In this document: piece after piece, positions 56,906 to 64,000 of the stretch
How the letters are laid out: each line of letters starts with the position of its first letter
Position numbering within the stretch: position 1 is the first letter of the stretch
Source: Prochlorococcus sp. AG-402-P18
Lineage (GTDB): Bacteria; Cyanobacteriota; Cyanobacteriia; PCC-6307; Cyanobiaceae
DNA length: 64,000 nt
Assembly (NCBI GenBank): GCA_003216275.1
Contig: QCJC01000002.1
Coordinates: 162,414 to 226,413, forward strand
Direction: 5' to 3'
The notes under the pieces: model-generated
The model's database searches: none
Seen by the model: only the letters and a program-made list of their open reading frames with translations
Told to the model about the DNA's origin: nothing
Translations under genes and position numbers: made by a program

Positions 56906-57496
56906 CTATTTCTCATTCAAAGTTAATAGCTTTTTTAATTCGGGTTTTAGTAATTTAAATGCATTGCCTCTATGACCCACTTGCATCTTTTTTTCATAGT
57001 TCATCTCAGCAAAAGTCTCTCCTAACCCTGAGACTTGAAAAATAGGATCATATCCAAACCCATTATTTCCTTTTTTGGAAAAAGTTATTTGACCTTCACA
57101 AAAACCTGTAACTTCTACCAACACCTTTTCTCTAGACGCTATGCACAATGCGCATTCAAATTTAGCTTTTCTATTGGAATAAGGTTTCAACTCGGACAAT
57201 AGTTTTTTAATTCTTTCCTCATCTGAATTGGCATATCTAGATGAATAAATGCCTGGTGCTCCCCCAAGAGCCTCAACACTTAAGCCAGAGTCGTCAGCCA
57301 AAGATAAATTACCTGTCTCTTTACTTACAGCAATAGCCTTAATTCGTGCATTTTCCAGAAAGGTTGTTCCTGTTTCCTCAATTTCAAAACCAAAAGGTTG
57401 AGTTAATAATTTAAAAGGAAAATCCTCCAAAAGTTTTTGAAATTCTTTTATTTTGCCTTCATTGCCACTAGCAATTACTAGAGGGATATTATCCAA
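56906..57496 (-). CDS. rdgB: dITP/XTP pyrophosphatase (HAM1)
   Basis: House-cleaning enzyme of 196 residues that removes deaminated purine nucleoside triphosphates. 'LVIASGNEGKIKEFQKLLED' at the N-terminus, 'SLADDSGLSVEALGGAPGIY' followed by 'SSRYA', and 'FGYDPIFQVSGLGETFAEMN' are all diagnostic. It overlaps the phosphohexomutase gene by eight bases on the same strand, so the two are coupled. Confidence 0.95.
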   Translation of the reverse strand: MDNIPLVIASGNEGKIKEFQKLLEDFPFKLLTQPFGFEIEETGTTFLENARIKAIAVSKETGNLSLADDSGLSVEALGGAPGIYSSRYANSDEERIKKLLSELKPYSNRKAKFECALCIASREKVLVEVTGFCEGQITFSKKGNNGFGYDPIFQVSGLGETFAEMNYEKKMQVGHRGNAFKLLKPELKKLLTLNEK

Positions 57497-58949
57497 AACT
57501 TTTATCTATAAGTTGCTTTGCATAATACAAAGTTGAGGTAACTTCTGCACTTGATGGGGCTTCACAATAAATCCTTAAAAGAGGCTCTGTTCCAGAGAAA
57601 CGGAACATCAACCAATGACTTTTATCAAGGACAAGTTTTATTCCATCAGTAGAAATAACCTCTAAAACTGATTTATGACCAATTGAAGAGGGAGTCTCCT
57701 GTTTCAAAAAATTTTCCAAGCTCCTTCTCATTTCCATATCTTTGAGAGTTAAATCAATACGCTCAAAATGAGTCTTACCAAAACGCGCATGAAAAGAATC
57801 TATTTTCTCTCCTAAACATCTACTGTCAGCAACTATTGACTCAAGTAAAAGCACAGCGGTAAACAAGGCGTCACGTTCTGGTAGGTGATGTCCAAATCCA
57901 ACTCCCCCTGACTCCTCTCCTCCAATGAGAACTTCTCTCTCAAGCATTTCTTCAGCAATATATTTAAATCCAACTGGCTTTTCTAAAACTACTCTTCCTA
58001 AGTCCTCCGCAACCAATCTCATCAAATCCGAACCACTTACAGTTTTAACAACGCAACCTGGCATATTTCTTACTCTTACTAGATGATCTATCAAAACAGG
58101 CATTAATAGCTGGGTATTGCAATATCTACCTTTTTCGTCTATTGCCGCGATTCGATCTCCATCTCCATCAAAAACCAACCCTATGGATAACTGACCATCT
58201 TGGAATGAATCTTGAACTTCTTTCATTAATTGCGTTAGATAGGCCTTCATAGGCTCTGGAGGATTTCCACCAAACAATGGATCTCTTTTAGTTCTTATTT
58301 CATAAATAAGCCCATCTCCATCAGAGCCAAATAATTCAGTCATGCAGCCAGCAGCAGATCCATGCATTGGGTCTACAAATATTTTTACACCTAATTTTTT
58401 CAAACCTCTGGATATCAAAGGTAAATCAAATTTCTGGCTAATACCCAAAAGATGCTGTTTTCGGAAATCAATCCTCTCAGTTATGCCTTCGATTGGGATT
58501 GATATTCCCCCAGCATCTAATCTTGTCTGAACTGAATCGGTAAAAGAGCTATCAACTGATCCTCCAAATGGACCTTTTATTTTCAAGCCCAACCATTCGC
58601 TTGGGTTATGACTTGCTGTTATGACTAGTGCACCAAGTGCGTCTTCTTGTACTATTCCCCAGCTACAAGAGGGAGTTGGCAACGAACAGGATGCTAGCAA
58701 AGGTTCAAGCTCTACACCTCTAACTGCAGAGGCAACGGCCTCAGCCATCTCCTCAGCAAGAAAACGTCTGTCATAACCAATAATTATTTTATTGTTATTT
58801 TTCTCCTTTACATAAGCTAGTTCCTGAGCTGAAGCAGCAGCTACTTTAAGCAATCTTTCCAACGTGAAATCAACTCCTAATATTCCTCTCCAACCATCCG
58901 TTCCGAAAGCTATTTTCTCTTTAATGAGATTCAACTTTTTATTTTTCAT
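57489..58949 (-). CDS. phosphoglucomutase/phosphomannomutase
   Basis: An alpha-D-phosphohexomutase of 486 residues. Four domains are recognisable: 'IAFGTDGWRGILGVDFTLER', the phosphoserine loop in 'GALVITASHNPSEWLGLKIK', the metal-binding 'SIGLVFDGDGDRIAAIDEKG', the sugar-binding 'EVLIGGEESGGVGFGHHLPE', and the phosphate-binding 'HWLMFRFSGTEPLLRIYCEA'. Whether it handles glucose, mannose or both is not clear from sequence. It feeds sugar-nucleotide and glycogen synthesis. Upstream of rdgB on the same strand. Confidence 0.94.
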   Translation of the reverse strand: MKNKKLNLIKEKIAFGTDGWRGILGVDFTLERLLKVAAASAQELAYVKEKNNNKIIIGYDRRFLAEEMAEAVASAVRGVELEPLLASCSLPTPSCSWGIVQEDALGALVITASHNPSEWLGLKIKGPFGGSVDSSFTDSVQTRLDAGGISIPIEGITERIDFRKQHLLGISQKFDLPLISRGLKKLGVKIFVDPMHGSAAGCMTELFGSDGDGLIYEIRTKRDPLFGGNPPEPMKAYLTQLMKEVQDSFQDGQLSIGLVFDGDGDRIAAIDEKGRYCNTQLLMPVLIDHLVRVRNMPGCVVKTVSGSDLMRLVAEDLGRVVLEKPVGFKYIAEEMLEREVLIGGEESGGVGFGHHLPERDALFTAVLLLESIVADSRCLGEKIDSFHARFGKTHFERIDLTLKDMEMRRSLENFLKQETPSSIGHKSVLEVISTDGIKLVLDKSHWLMFRFSGTEPLLRIYCEAPSSAEVTSTLYYAKQLIDKSFG

Positions 58950-59002
58950 CTTTTAGCTTGGAGAAACTTTTTTCTAAAAGGAATGCACACTATTCTCTAG
59001 GT

Positions 59003-60457
59003 ATGAAATGGAATAAATCCCAACCAATTAACGATCACCTTTTTAGGAGTTGGGTTCGATGCAGAAGAAAAGCTTGGCTTGAAATCTATGGTGATAAACA
59101 AAAAAAGTTGTGGACAGCTCACAGCACTCTTCAATTAAATCACCAAATCGACTGCTTTCATAATCTCTCACAAAAAAGTTATGGGATAGGAATTCAAGCT
59201 TGTGAAGAGGGGAAAAACATAGCTTATGGTATCAGGCTCAAATATCCTCTTATAGGAAATAAAATTATCAAAGGGAATTTACCTCTGCTAAGAAAGACTT
59301 CGGGAGAAAGTATTTGGGGTGATTTTTCTTACCAACCCGTATTAGCTAGACAAGGTAAAAATTTCACACGAGAACATAAATTAACACTTGCACTGGCAGG
59401 ATTATTAATTAAAAGATTACAAAAATCCGAAGTTTTATCAGGGTTAATATTACATAAAGATAATGATAAAATTAAAATGGAAAAGATCAAATTAAACGAT
59501 AATATGAATAAAGAATTAATAGATAGCCTATTTAGCTTGGAAAAAGATCTTGAATCAAGAACACCTCCCCCAATAACTTCTAACAGAAAAAAATGTACGA
59601 TTTGCTCATGGAAAAAGGATTGTGATGCTGTAGCGATAAAAGAAGGTCATTTAAGTGAAGTTAGTGGAATTGGAGCAAAAAGAGAAATTCTACTTAAGCA
59701 AATCGGTATAGATAATATAAAAGACCTCTCAAGTGTTAAGCACTATAGTTTAAAAGAAAAACTAGAGAAATTTGGCAGTCAGCATGGAAAGATATCTAAA
59801 CAAATAATTTTACAATCTAAATCTCAAATAACAAATAAGGCTATAAGGTTAAAATCAGAGACAGTAATAAATAGCATCAAGAAAGCGAAAGGTTTATATA
59901 TTTATGATATTGAATCTGACCCAGATATCAAACACGACTTTCTGCATGGTTTTATTCGTTTATCTAAAAATATTCAAAATGAAATAGATTTACAAAAAAC
60001 TAGTTATTCACCACTGCTTAATCTTGAAAAAGACACAGAAAGTTTCTTATGGAAAAGAATAATAAGGAAATTAAAAGTAAATAAAGACTTTCCAATTATC
60101 CATTATGGTGAGACCGAGCCAATATCATTACTTAAATTAGGAATACGTCAAGGTGCTAGTTCTGTTGAAATTGAAGACTTAAAGAAAAGATTTGTTGATA
60201 TACATTTATTAATTAGAGACTGCTGGTGCCTTCCAGTTAGAAATTACGGTCTTAAATCAATAGCTGATTGGGTAGGGTTTAAATGGGGACAAGGTAATGT
60301 TGATGGGGCTAGGGCTCTTTTATGGTGGAGACAATGGAAACAATCACGTAGGTTAAATAAAATGTATTCTAGAAATTTGAATTCAATTTTTGAATATAAT
60401 CGTGATGATTGTCTAGCCACCTTAATGATCGCCAAATGGTTAATAGATCATGAGTAA
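59003..60457 (+). CDS. TM0106-family RecB-like nuclease
   Basis: About 484 residues. The N-terminal RecB-like nuclease region ('HLFRSWVRCRRKAWLEIYGD') is followed by a four-cysteine cluster ('CTICSWKKDCDAVA', with Cys earlier), a helix-hairpin-helix-like 'EVSGIGAKREILLKQIGIDN', and an RNase H-like exonuclease domain with acidic residues ('LYIYDIESDPDIKHDFLHGF' and 'SIFEYNRDDCLATLMIAKWL'). The family is found in cyanobacteria and thermophiles; its role in DNA metabolism is not established. A longer TTG frame begins at 58958 close to the divergent gene; the ATG at 59003 is preferred. Confidence 0.82.
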   Translation: MKWNKSQPINDHLFRSWVRCRRKAWLEIYGDKQKKLWTAHSTLQLNHQIDCFHNLSQKSYGIGIQACEEGKNIAYGIRLKYPLIGNKIIKGNLPLLRKTSGESIWGDFSYQPVLARQGKNFTREHKLTLALAGLLIKRLQKSEVLSGLILHKDNDKIKMEKIKLNDNMNKELIDSLFSLEKDLESRTPPPITSNRKKCTICSWKKDCDAVAIKEGHLSEVSGIGAKREILLKQIGIDNIKDLSSVKHYSLKEKLEKFGSQHGKISKQIILQSKSQITNKAIRLKSETVINSIKKAKGLYIYDIESDPDIKHDFLHGFIRLSKNIQNEIDLQKTSYSPLLNLEKDTESFLWKRIIRKLKVNKDFPIIHYGETEPISLLKLGIRQGASSVEIEDLKKRFVDIHLLIRDCWCLPVRNYGLKSIADWVGFKWGQGNVDGARALLWWRQWKQSRRLNKMYSRNLNSIFEYNRDDCLATLMIAKWLIDHE

Positions 60458-60472
60458 AATTACAGCATTGGA

Positions 60473-61321
60473 TTAATAAGGTTGTGTAAAAGAGAGTGGT
60501 TTTTTTAACATTATGGAATTGCCTTTTTCAGAGAAACAAATTTTCTTATCAAGAGAATTATATTTAATTAAAGCAAGTCCATTAAAAAAATTATCTTTAA
60601 TTCTTATTGAAGATGTAATAAATCCTACTTTTTTTTTCAATCTTTCATCTTGATTAGTATTGAAAAACTTTTTTCCAATATCAAAATGATTAGATTCACC
60701 ATAACCCTCCCAATAACAAAGTTGATACTTTAAAGATTTAAACCTGAAAAATCTTGCAATTGCCTCCTGACCTAAATAACATCCCTTATTAAGACTTATT
60801 GTATCTGCTAAGCCCAGTTCTAATGGGTTTATTTCTCGATTTATCTCTTTATCAAAGCGTGGTATTCCTTGTCTTATTTTCCATATTTCTAGCTCTTCTT
60901 TAGTTGCTTTCCTATAGTTATAATTTTCTTCATTTATTGGATTATCATGACTAATCCGATTAATATCTAATTCTTTCCATGACTTATGATAGTTTATTTT
61001 TTGAATTCTTCTAATTGGGTTTACGACTTCTAACTTAACTTTGTCAGCAGGGAATATAACTGATTCAAATCCTTCTTTTACAGAATCAATTTCACCACCA
61101 ATTATAATTATTTCAGCAATATTACCTGAAAGTCTAATTTCCAATAAAGCTTTTAAACTTCCTTTAGTTGATAGCCAACAACTTAAGAAGAAACTTTCTA
61201 ATTGTTTCTGAGCAAAAACATCAGCTGTAGTTTGACCATTTAAGAAAGAAGACGCGCCCTCACCTTTTAGAACTATTGAAGGAAAAGTTTCATCCCATAT
61301 CAACAATTGTGTTTCAGTCAT
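60473..61321 (-). CDS. ygfZ: folate-binding protein YgfZ (Fe-S cluster factor)
   Basis: A 282-residue GcvT-like protein. The YgfZ signature 'KGCYLGQEAIARFFRFKSLK' includes the conserved cysteine needed for function. Family members use tetrahydrofolate and help maintain certain Fe-S enzymes. 'LKGEGASSFLNGQTTADVFA' near the N-terminus matches the tetrahydrofolate-binding fold. Its ATG overlaps the pyrE stop by four bases, so the pair is translationally coupled. Convergent with the RecB-like gene. Confidence 0.9.
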   Translation of the reverse strand: MTETQLLIWDETFPSIVLKGEGASSFLNGQTTADVFAQKQLESFFLSCWLSTKGSLKALLEIRLSGNIAEIIIIGGEIDSVKEGFESVIFPADKVKLEVVNPIRRIQKINYHKSWKELDINRISHDNPINEENYNYRKATKEELEIWKIRQGIPRFDKEINREINPLELGLADTISLNKGCYLGQEAIARFFRFKSLKYQLCYWEGYGESNHFDIGKKFFNTNQDERLKKKVGFITSSIRIKDNFFNGLALIKYNSLDKKICFSEKGNSIMLKKPLSFTQPY

Positions 61322-61899
61322 TTCAAAATTTTAGATCTCGCAACTATTTCATGTAAAAAGAAAAGGCTATTTAAATCCAAACCAGCTTTTGACATAGCAT
61401 TTTTCCCTCCTTCTTCTCTATCGACTATTGCTAATACTCGGTTGACTATATACCCTTCATTTCTCAACTTCTCAACAGCTTTCAAAGAAGAACCTCCGGT
61501 GGTAATGACATCCTCAAGGACTGTAATTACAGAACCCTGGGGAGGTAAAGGCCCCTCTAACCATGCGCCCGTTCCATGACCTTTAGCTTCTTTCCTTACT
61601 ATTAAACCACTTAAATTCATACCTGATTGAGCAGCCAGCATTACTACGCCACTGACTAGAGGGTCAGCACCTAAAGTTAAACCAGCTACTCCAGTATCAT
61701 TTTTATCTATTTGCTCAAGGAATAATGAGCTTATCGACAAGATTCCTTTACCTGAGAGAGAGACAGGCTTGCAATTTACATAATGAGAACTTTTTTTCCC
61801 AGAAGCCAAAGAGAAATCACCCAGCCTGTAGGCTTTCTGAGCTAACAGAGTTAAAAGACTTTCTTTAATTCCATCTTTTGAAGAATTCAATGGGTTCAT
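61318..61899 (-). CDS. pyrE: orotate phosphoribosyltransferase
   Basis: Converts orotate and PRPP to orotidine monophosphate in pyrimidine synthesis, about 193 residues. The PRPP-binding motif is 'SVITVLEDVITTGGSSLKAV', with the N-terminal 'FSLASGKKSSHYVNCKPVSL' also conserved. The open frame extends to 61965, but the ATG at 61899 ('MNPLNSSKDGI') gives a normal-length protein. It overlaps ygfZ by four bases. Confidence 0.95.
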   Translation of the reverse strand: MNPLNSSKDGIKESLLTLLAQKAYRLGDFSLASGKKSSHYVNCKPVSLSGKGILSISSLFLEQIDKNDTGVAGLTLGADPLVSGVVMLAAQSGMNLSGLIVRKEAKGHGTGAWLEGPLPPQGSVITVLEDVITTGGSSLKAVEKLRNEGYIVNRVLAIVDREEGGKNAMSKAGLDLNSLFFLHEIVARSKILK

Positions 61900-62008
61900 A
61901 TTTTTATATGCAAGCTTAATTATTAAACATCTTGATGGGATTAGATATATATTTACTTTAGGCAAACTAATTAACTATTATCAAAAAAAGTTTTGGTTCT
62001 GCTTTTTT

Positions 62009-62081
62009 GGGGGTGTAGCAATCTGGTGAATGCAGCGAACTCATAATTCGCCTTAGGCGAGTTCGATCCTCGCCACCCCCA
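62009..62081 (+). tRNA. trnM-CAU: tRNA-Met (CAU), elongator
   Basis: A 73-nt cloverleaf. The acceptor GGGGGTG pairs with CACCCCC, the anticodon loop is CTCATAA, and the T arm has GAGTTCGATCC. The paired first base (G1-C72) argues against an initiator tRNA. It lacks an encoded CCA. Methionine is the likely identity; a lysidine-modified tRNA-Ile2 cannot be fully excluded without identity-element comparison. Confidence 0.92.
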
Positions 62082-62095
62082 TATAAATAGTCTTA

Positions 62096-63364
62096 ATGAG
62101 TTTATTACTTCTTTTTATATTGCTAGCAATACCAGCATTTTTCAATGCGGGGCAGTTTGCCATATTACGCCTTCGTTCTACTAAAGTTCAAAGGCTTGTA
62201 GAAGAGGGACTTCCTGGTTCCAATTCGATAATCCGGCTGCAGAAAAGACTAAGACGAACTCTTTTAATTGCTGAGTTAGGAATAACTATTTCATTAATTT
62301 CTATTGGTTGGCTCTGCAAAAGTTTTGCCGCTCAATGGCGGGTAAATAGTCAATCAATTAGTTATTTTTTAGATCTTGGACTTTTTGTTTTTGTTGTACT
62401 TTTGGCGACTCTAATATCTGGTCTTCTACCAAAAGCACTTGTTCTTAATCAACCAGAAACTGCTGCATTAAAGCTATCTCCCCTTATTGAAGCAGCAATA
62501 AAATGGATGTCACCATTTCTTTCATTGTTAGAAAGATTTGCTTCATTAATCCTGCGATTATTTGGACTTAATACTCAATCAGAAAGTCTTACTACAGCTG
62601 CTTTTTCTGCAGGAGAATTAGAGAAGTTAATTGAAACTGGCGGTGTAACAGGATTAAAACCTGATGAAAGAAACATACTTGAAGGTGTCTTTGCTTTGAG
62701 AGATACTCAAGTTAGAGAAGTAATGGTTCCCAGATCAGGGATGGTTACTCTTCCAAGGGAAGTTTCCTTCACTCAACTGATGGAAGAAGTTCATAAAACT
62801 CGTCATGCAAGATACTTAGTCATTGATAATTCTCTTGATAATGTTCTTGGAGTTTTAGACTTAAGACAATTAGCTGATCCAATAGCTAAAGGTGAAATGC
62901 AAGCCAACTCATCTTTAGAGCCTTATATAGATCCAGTTGTTCGTGTTTTAGAAACTTCAACATTGGCAGAATTACTCCCCCTCATAAAAAATGGGAACCC
63001 ACTTCTTTTGGTAGTTGATGAATATGGAGGAACAGAAGGATTAATAACATCTGCAGACTTAACCGGTGAAATTGTTGGTGATGAGATCCAATTTGATAAT
63101 AAAGAATCTGAGCTAAGACCTATCGATGACCTAAACAAAATGTGGATTACTTCTGGAGATATTGAAGTCATAGAATTAAATAGAGAACTCAAACTAGAAT
63201 TACCAGAAGCTGATGATCACTACACTCTTGCTGGATTTGTTTTAGAAAAACTCCAAGAAATTCCAAATTCAGGTGAAATACTCGTTCATAATGAAATTAT
63301 ATTTGAAATTATCTCCATGAAAGGTCCAAGAATAAACAAAGTAAAAATAACCCTTCCAAAATAA
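62096..63364 (+). CDS. CNNM/HlyC-CorC family protein with CBS domains
   Basis: A 422-residue protein: a DUF21/CNNM membrane domain with about three to four helices ('LLLLFILLAIPAFFNAGQFA', 'LFVFVVLLATLISGLLPKAL'), then a CBS pair ('DTQVREVMVPRSGMVTLPRE', 'LLLVVDEYGGTEGLITSADL') and a C-terminal CorC_HlyC domain ('YTLAGFVLEKLQEIPNSGEI'). The family is linked to Mg2+/Co2+ transport or efflux and its regulation by adenine nucleotides. It begins 14 bases after tRNA-Met. Confidence 0.9.
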   Translation: MSLLLLFILLAIPAFFNAGQFAILRLRSTKVQRLVEEGLPGSNSIIRLQKRLRRTLLIAELGITISLISIGWLCKSFAAQWRVNSQSISYFLDLGLFVFVVLLATLISGLLPKALVLNQPETAALKLSPLIEAAIKWMSPFLSLLERFASLILRLFGLNTQSESLTTAAFSAGELEKLIETGGVTGLKPDERNILEGVFALRDTQVREVMVPRSGMVTLPREVSFTQLMEEVHKTRHARYLVIDNSLDNVLGVLDLRQLADPIAKGEMQANSSLEPYIDPVVRVLETSTLAELLPLIKNGNPLLLVVDEYGGTEGLITSADLTGEIVGDEIQFDNKESELRPIDDLNKMWITSGDIEVIELNRELKLELPEADDHYTLAGFVLEKLQEIPNSGEILVHNEIIFEIISMKGPRINKVKITLPK

Positions 63365-63400
63365 AACTATAGAAAGTCTATTAATTAATAATCAAATAGT

Positions 63401-64000
63401 ATGCAAACCATCTCTAAGATCAATAAAAATATGATTCCTGTAAAAGTAGGGGTAATAGGAATTGGGAATATGGGATGGCATCATGCAAGAGTGCTTAGTC
63501 TTCTCAAAGATGCTGAGCTGGTAGGAGTAGCAGATCTAGATGAAGAACGAGGGAAGTTAGCTATGGAGCAATTTAATTGCAACTGGTATAGAAATTACAA
63601 GGATTTATTAAATCAAGTAGAGGCTGTATGTATTGCTGTACCAACAATGTTTCACCATGAAGTGGGTCTAGAATGCTTAAACACTGGTAAACATGTATTA
63701 ATTGAGAAACCGATAGCCGCAAATAAAGAAGAAGCATCATCTTTAATTAATGCTTCAAACAAGGCAAAAAAGTTATTACAAGTTGGTCATATAGAAAGAT
63801 TTAATCCAGCTTTTAGAGAATTAACCAAAGTAGTTGCAAACGAAGAGGTTGTAGTTCTTGAAGCTAGAAGGCATAGCCCCCATCCAGAGAGAGCTAATGA
63901 TGTTTCGGTCGTATTGGACTTAATGATTCACGATATTGATTTAGTTATTGAACTTGCAAATTCAAAAGTCATAAGACTTGCTGCTGTTGGAGGGTGCAGT
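63401..64000 (+). CDS. Gfo/Idh/MocA-family oxidoreductase (partial, cut by window end)
   Basis: An open frame of 200 codons running off the right edge. The Rossmann motif 'KVGVIGIGNMGWHHARVLSL' is near the N-terminus, followed by the EKP motif in 'TGKHVLIEKPIAANKEEASS' and 'VGHIERFNPAFRELTKVVAN', typical of NAD(P)-dependent sugar dehydrogenases of this family, often UDP-sugar oxidases or inositol dehydrogenases. The C-terminal domain is not in the window, so the substrate cannot be judged. A methionine at residue 10 is an alternative start. Confidence 0.88.
   Translation, partial: MQTISKINKNMIPVKVGVIGIGNMGWHHARVLSLLKDAELVGVADLDEERGKLAMEQFNCNWYRNYKDLLNQVEAVCIAVPTMFHHEVGLECLNTGKHVLIEKPIAANKEEASSLINASNKAKKLLQVGHIERFNPAFRELTKVVANEEVVVLEARRHSPHPERANDVSVVLDLMIHDIDLVIELANSKVIRLAAVGGCS

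Noticed and set aside
62009..62081. Initiator tRNA-fMet
   Set aside because: The first acceptor pair is G-C, whereas initiator tRNAs have an unpaired or mismatched first position.

Overview
The window is cyanobacterial and almost certainly comes from a low-light-adapted Prochlorococcus. It is AT-rich with short intergenic gaps. It encodes photosystem II (psbM, psbB, psbT, psbE, psbL, psbJ, ycf48), cytochrome b6f (petB, petD), NDH-1 (ndhC-K-J) and Mg-chelatase ChlD. It also carries the reduced phycoerythrin-III gene set typical of low-light Prochlorococcus, beside uvrD. A DNA photolyase gene suggests the LLI (NATL-like) clade; this is inference from gene content, not a 16S tree.

Layout: (1) 1-3.1 kb, a ribosomal RNA operon on the minus strand: 16S, tRNA-Ile, tRNA-Ala, and the 5' end of 23S running off the left edge. 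(2) 3.1-12.7 kb: a GH100 invertase, petB-petD, ctpA, an HD hydrolase, minCDE, tRNA-Thr, and a minus-strand group of thioesterase, prmC, tsaC and a 52-residue membrane protein. (3) 12.8-20.7 kb: psbM, psbB-psbT, nrdR, rpsA, a HAD phosphatase, metK, an FGGY kinase, a DUF2470 protein. (4) 20.8-26.2 kb, a loose region after tRNA-Phe: small unknown ORFs, two sugar-nucleotide epimerases, a wrecked UDP-glucuronate decarboxylase gene and a TVP38-type membrane protein. (5) 26.3-32.6 kb, the phycoerythrin cluster: linker ppeC, bilin lyases cpeS, cpeT, cpeY, cpeF, cpeZ and subunits cpeA, cpeB. (6) 32.8-46 kb: uvrD, cca, a SelD fusion, mtnP, psbE-psbL-psbJ, ycf48, a rubredoxin, ndhCKJ and a YvcK protein. 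(7) 45.4-64 kb: an MCE-type lipid transporter, chlD, folK, a NUDIX hydrolase, photolyase, a DegT aminotransferase, fabI, hisB, a carotenoid oxygenase, rdgB, a phosphohexomutase, a RecB-like nuclease, ygfZ, pyrE, tRNA-Met, a CorC-like protein and a partial Gfo/Idh/MocA oxidoreductase.

The most striking observation is that psbF, the beta subunit of cytochrome b559, is not at its usual place between psbE and psbL. Only 29 bases separate those genes and I found no psbF elsewhere in the window. Cytochrome b559 needs one heme-ligating histidine from each of PsbE and PsbF, so psbF must lie elsewhere or the sequence has a deletion.

The phycoerythrin genes form a coherent reduced system. The alpha subunit has lost the Cys-139 bilin site and nine residues of a loop. 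The remaining bilin cysteines (alpha-82; beta-50/61, beta-82 and beta-C163) are each matched by a lyase homologue in the cluster. An imperfect 33-bp palindrome lies just upstream of cpeB. No CRISPR array, prophage or insertion sequence was seen.
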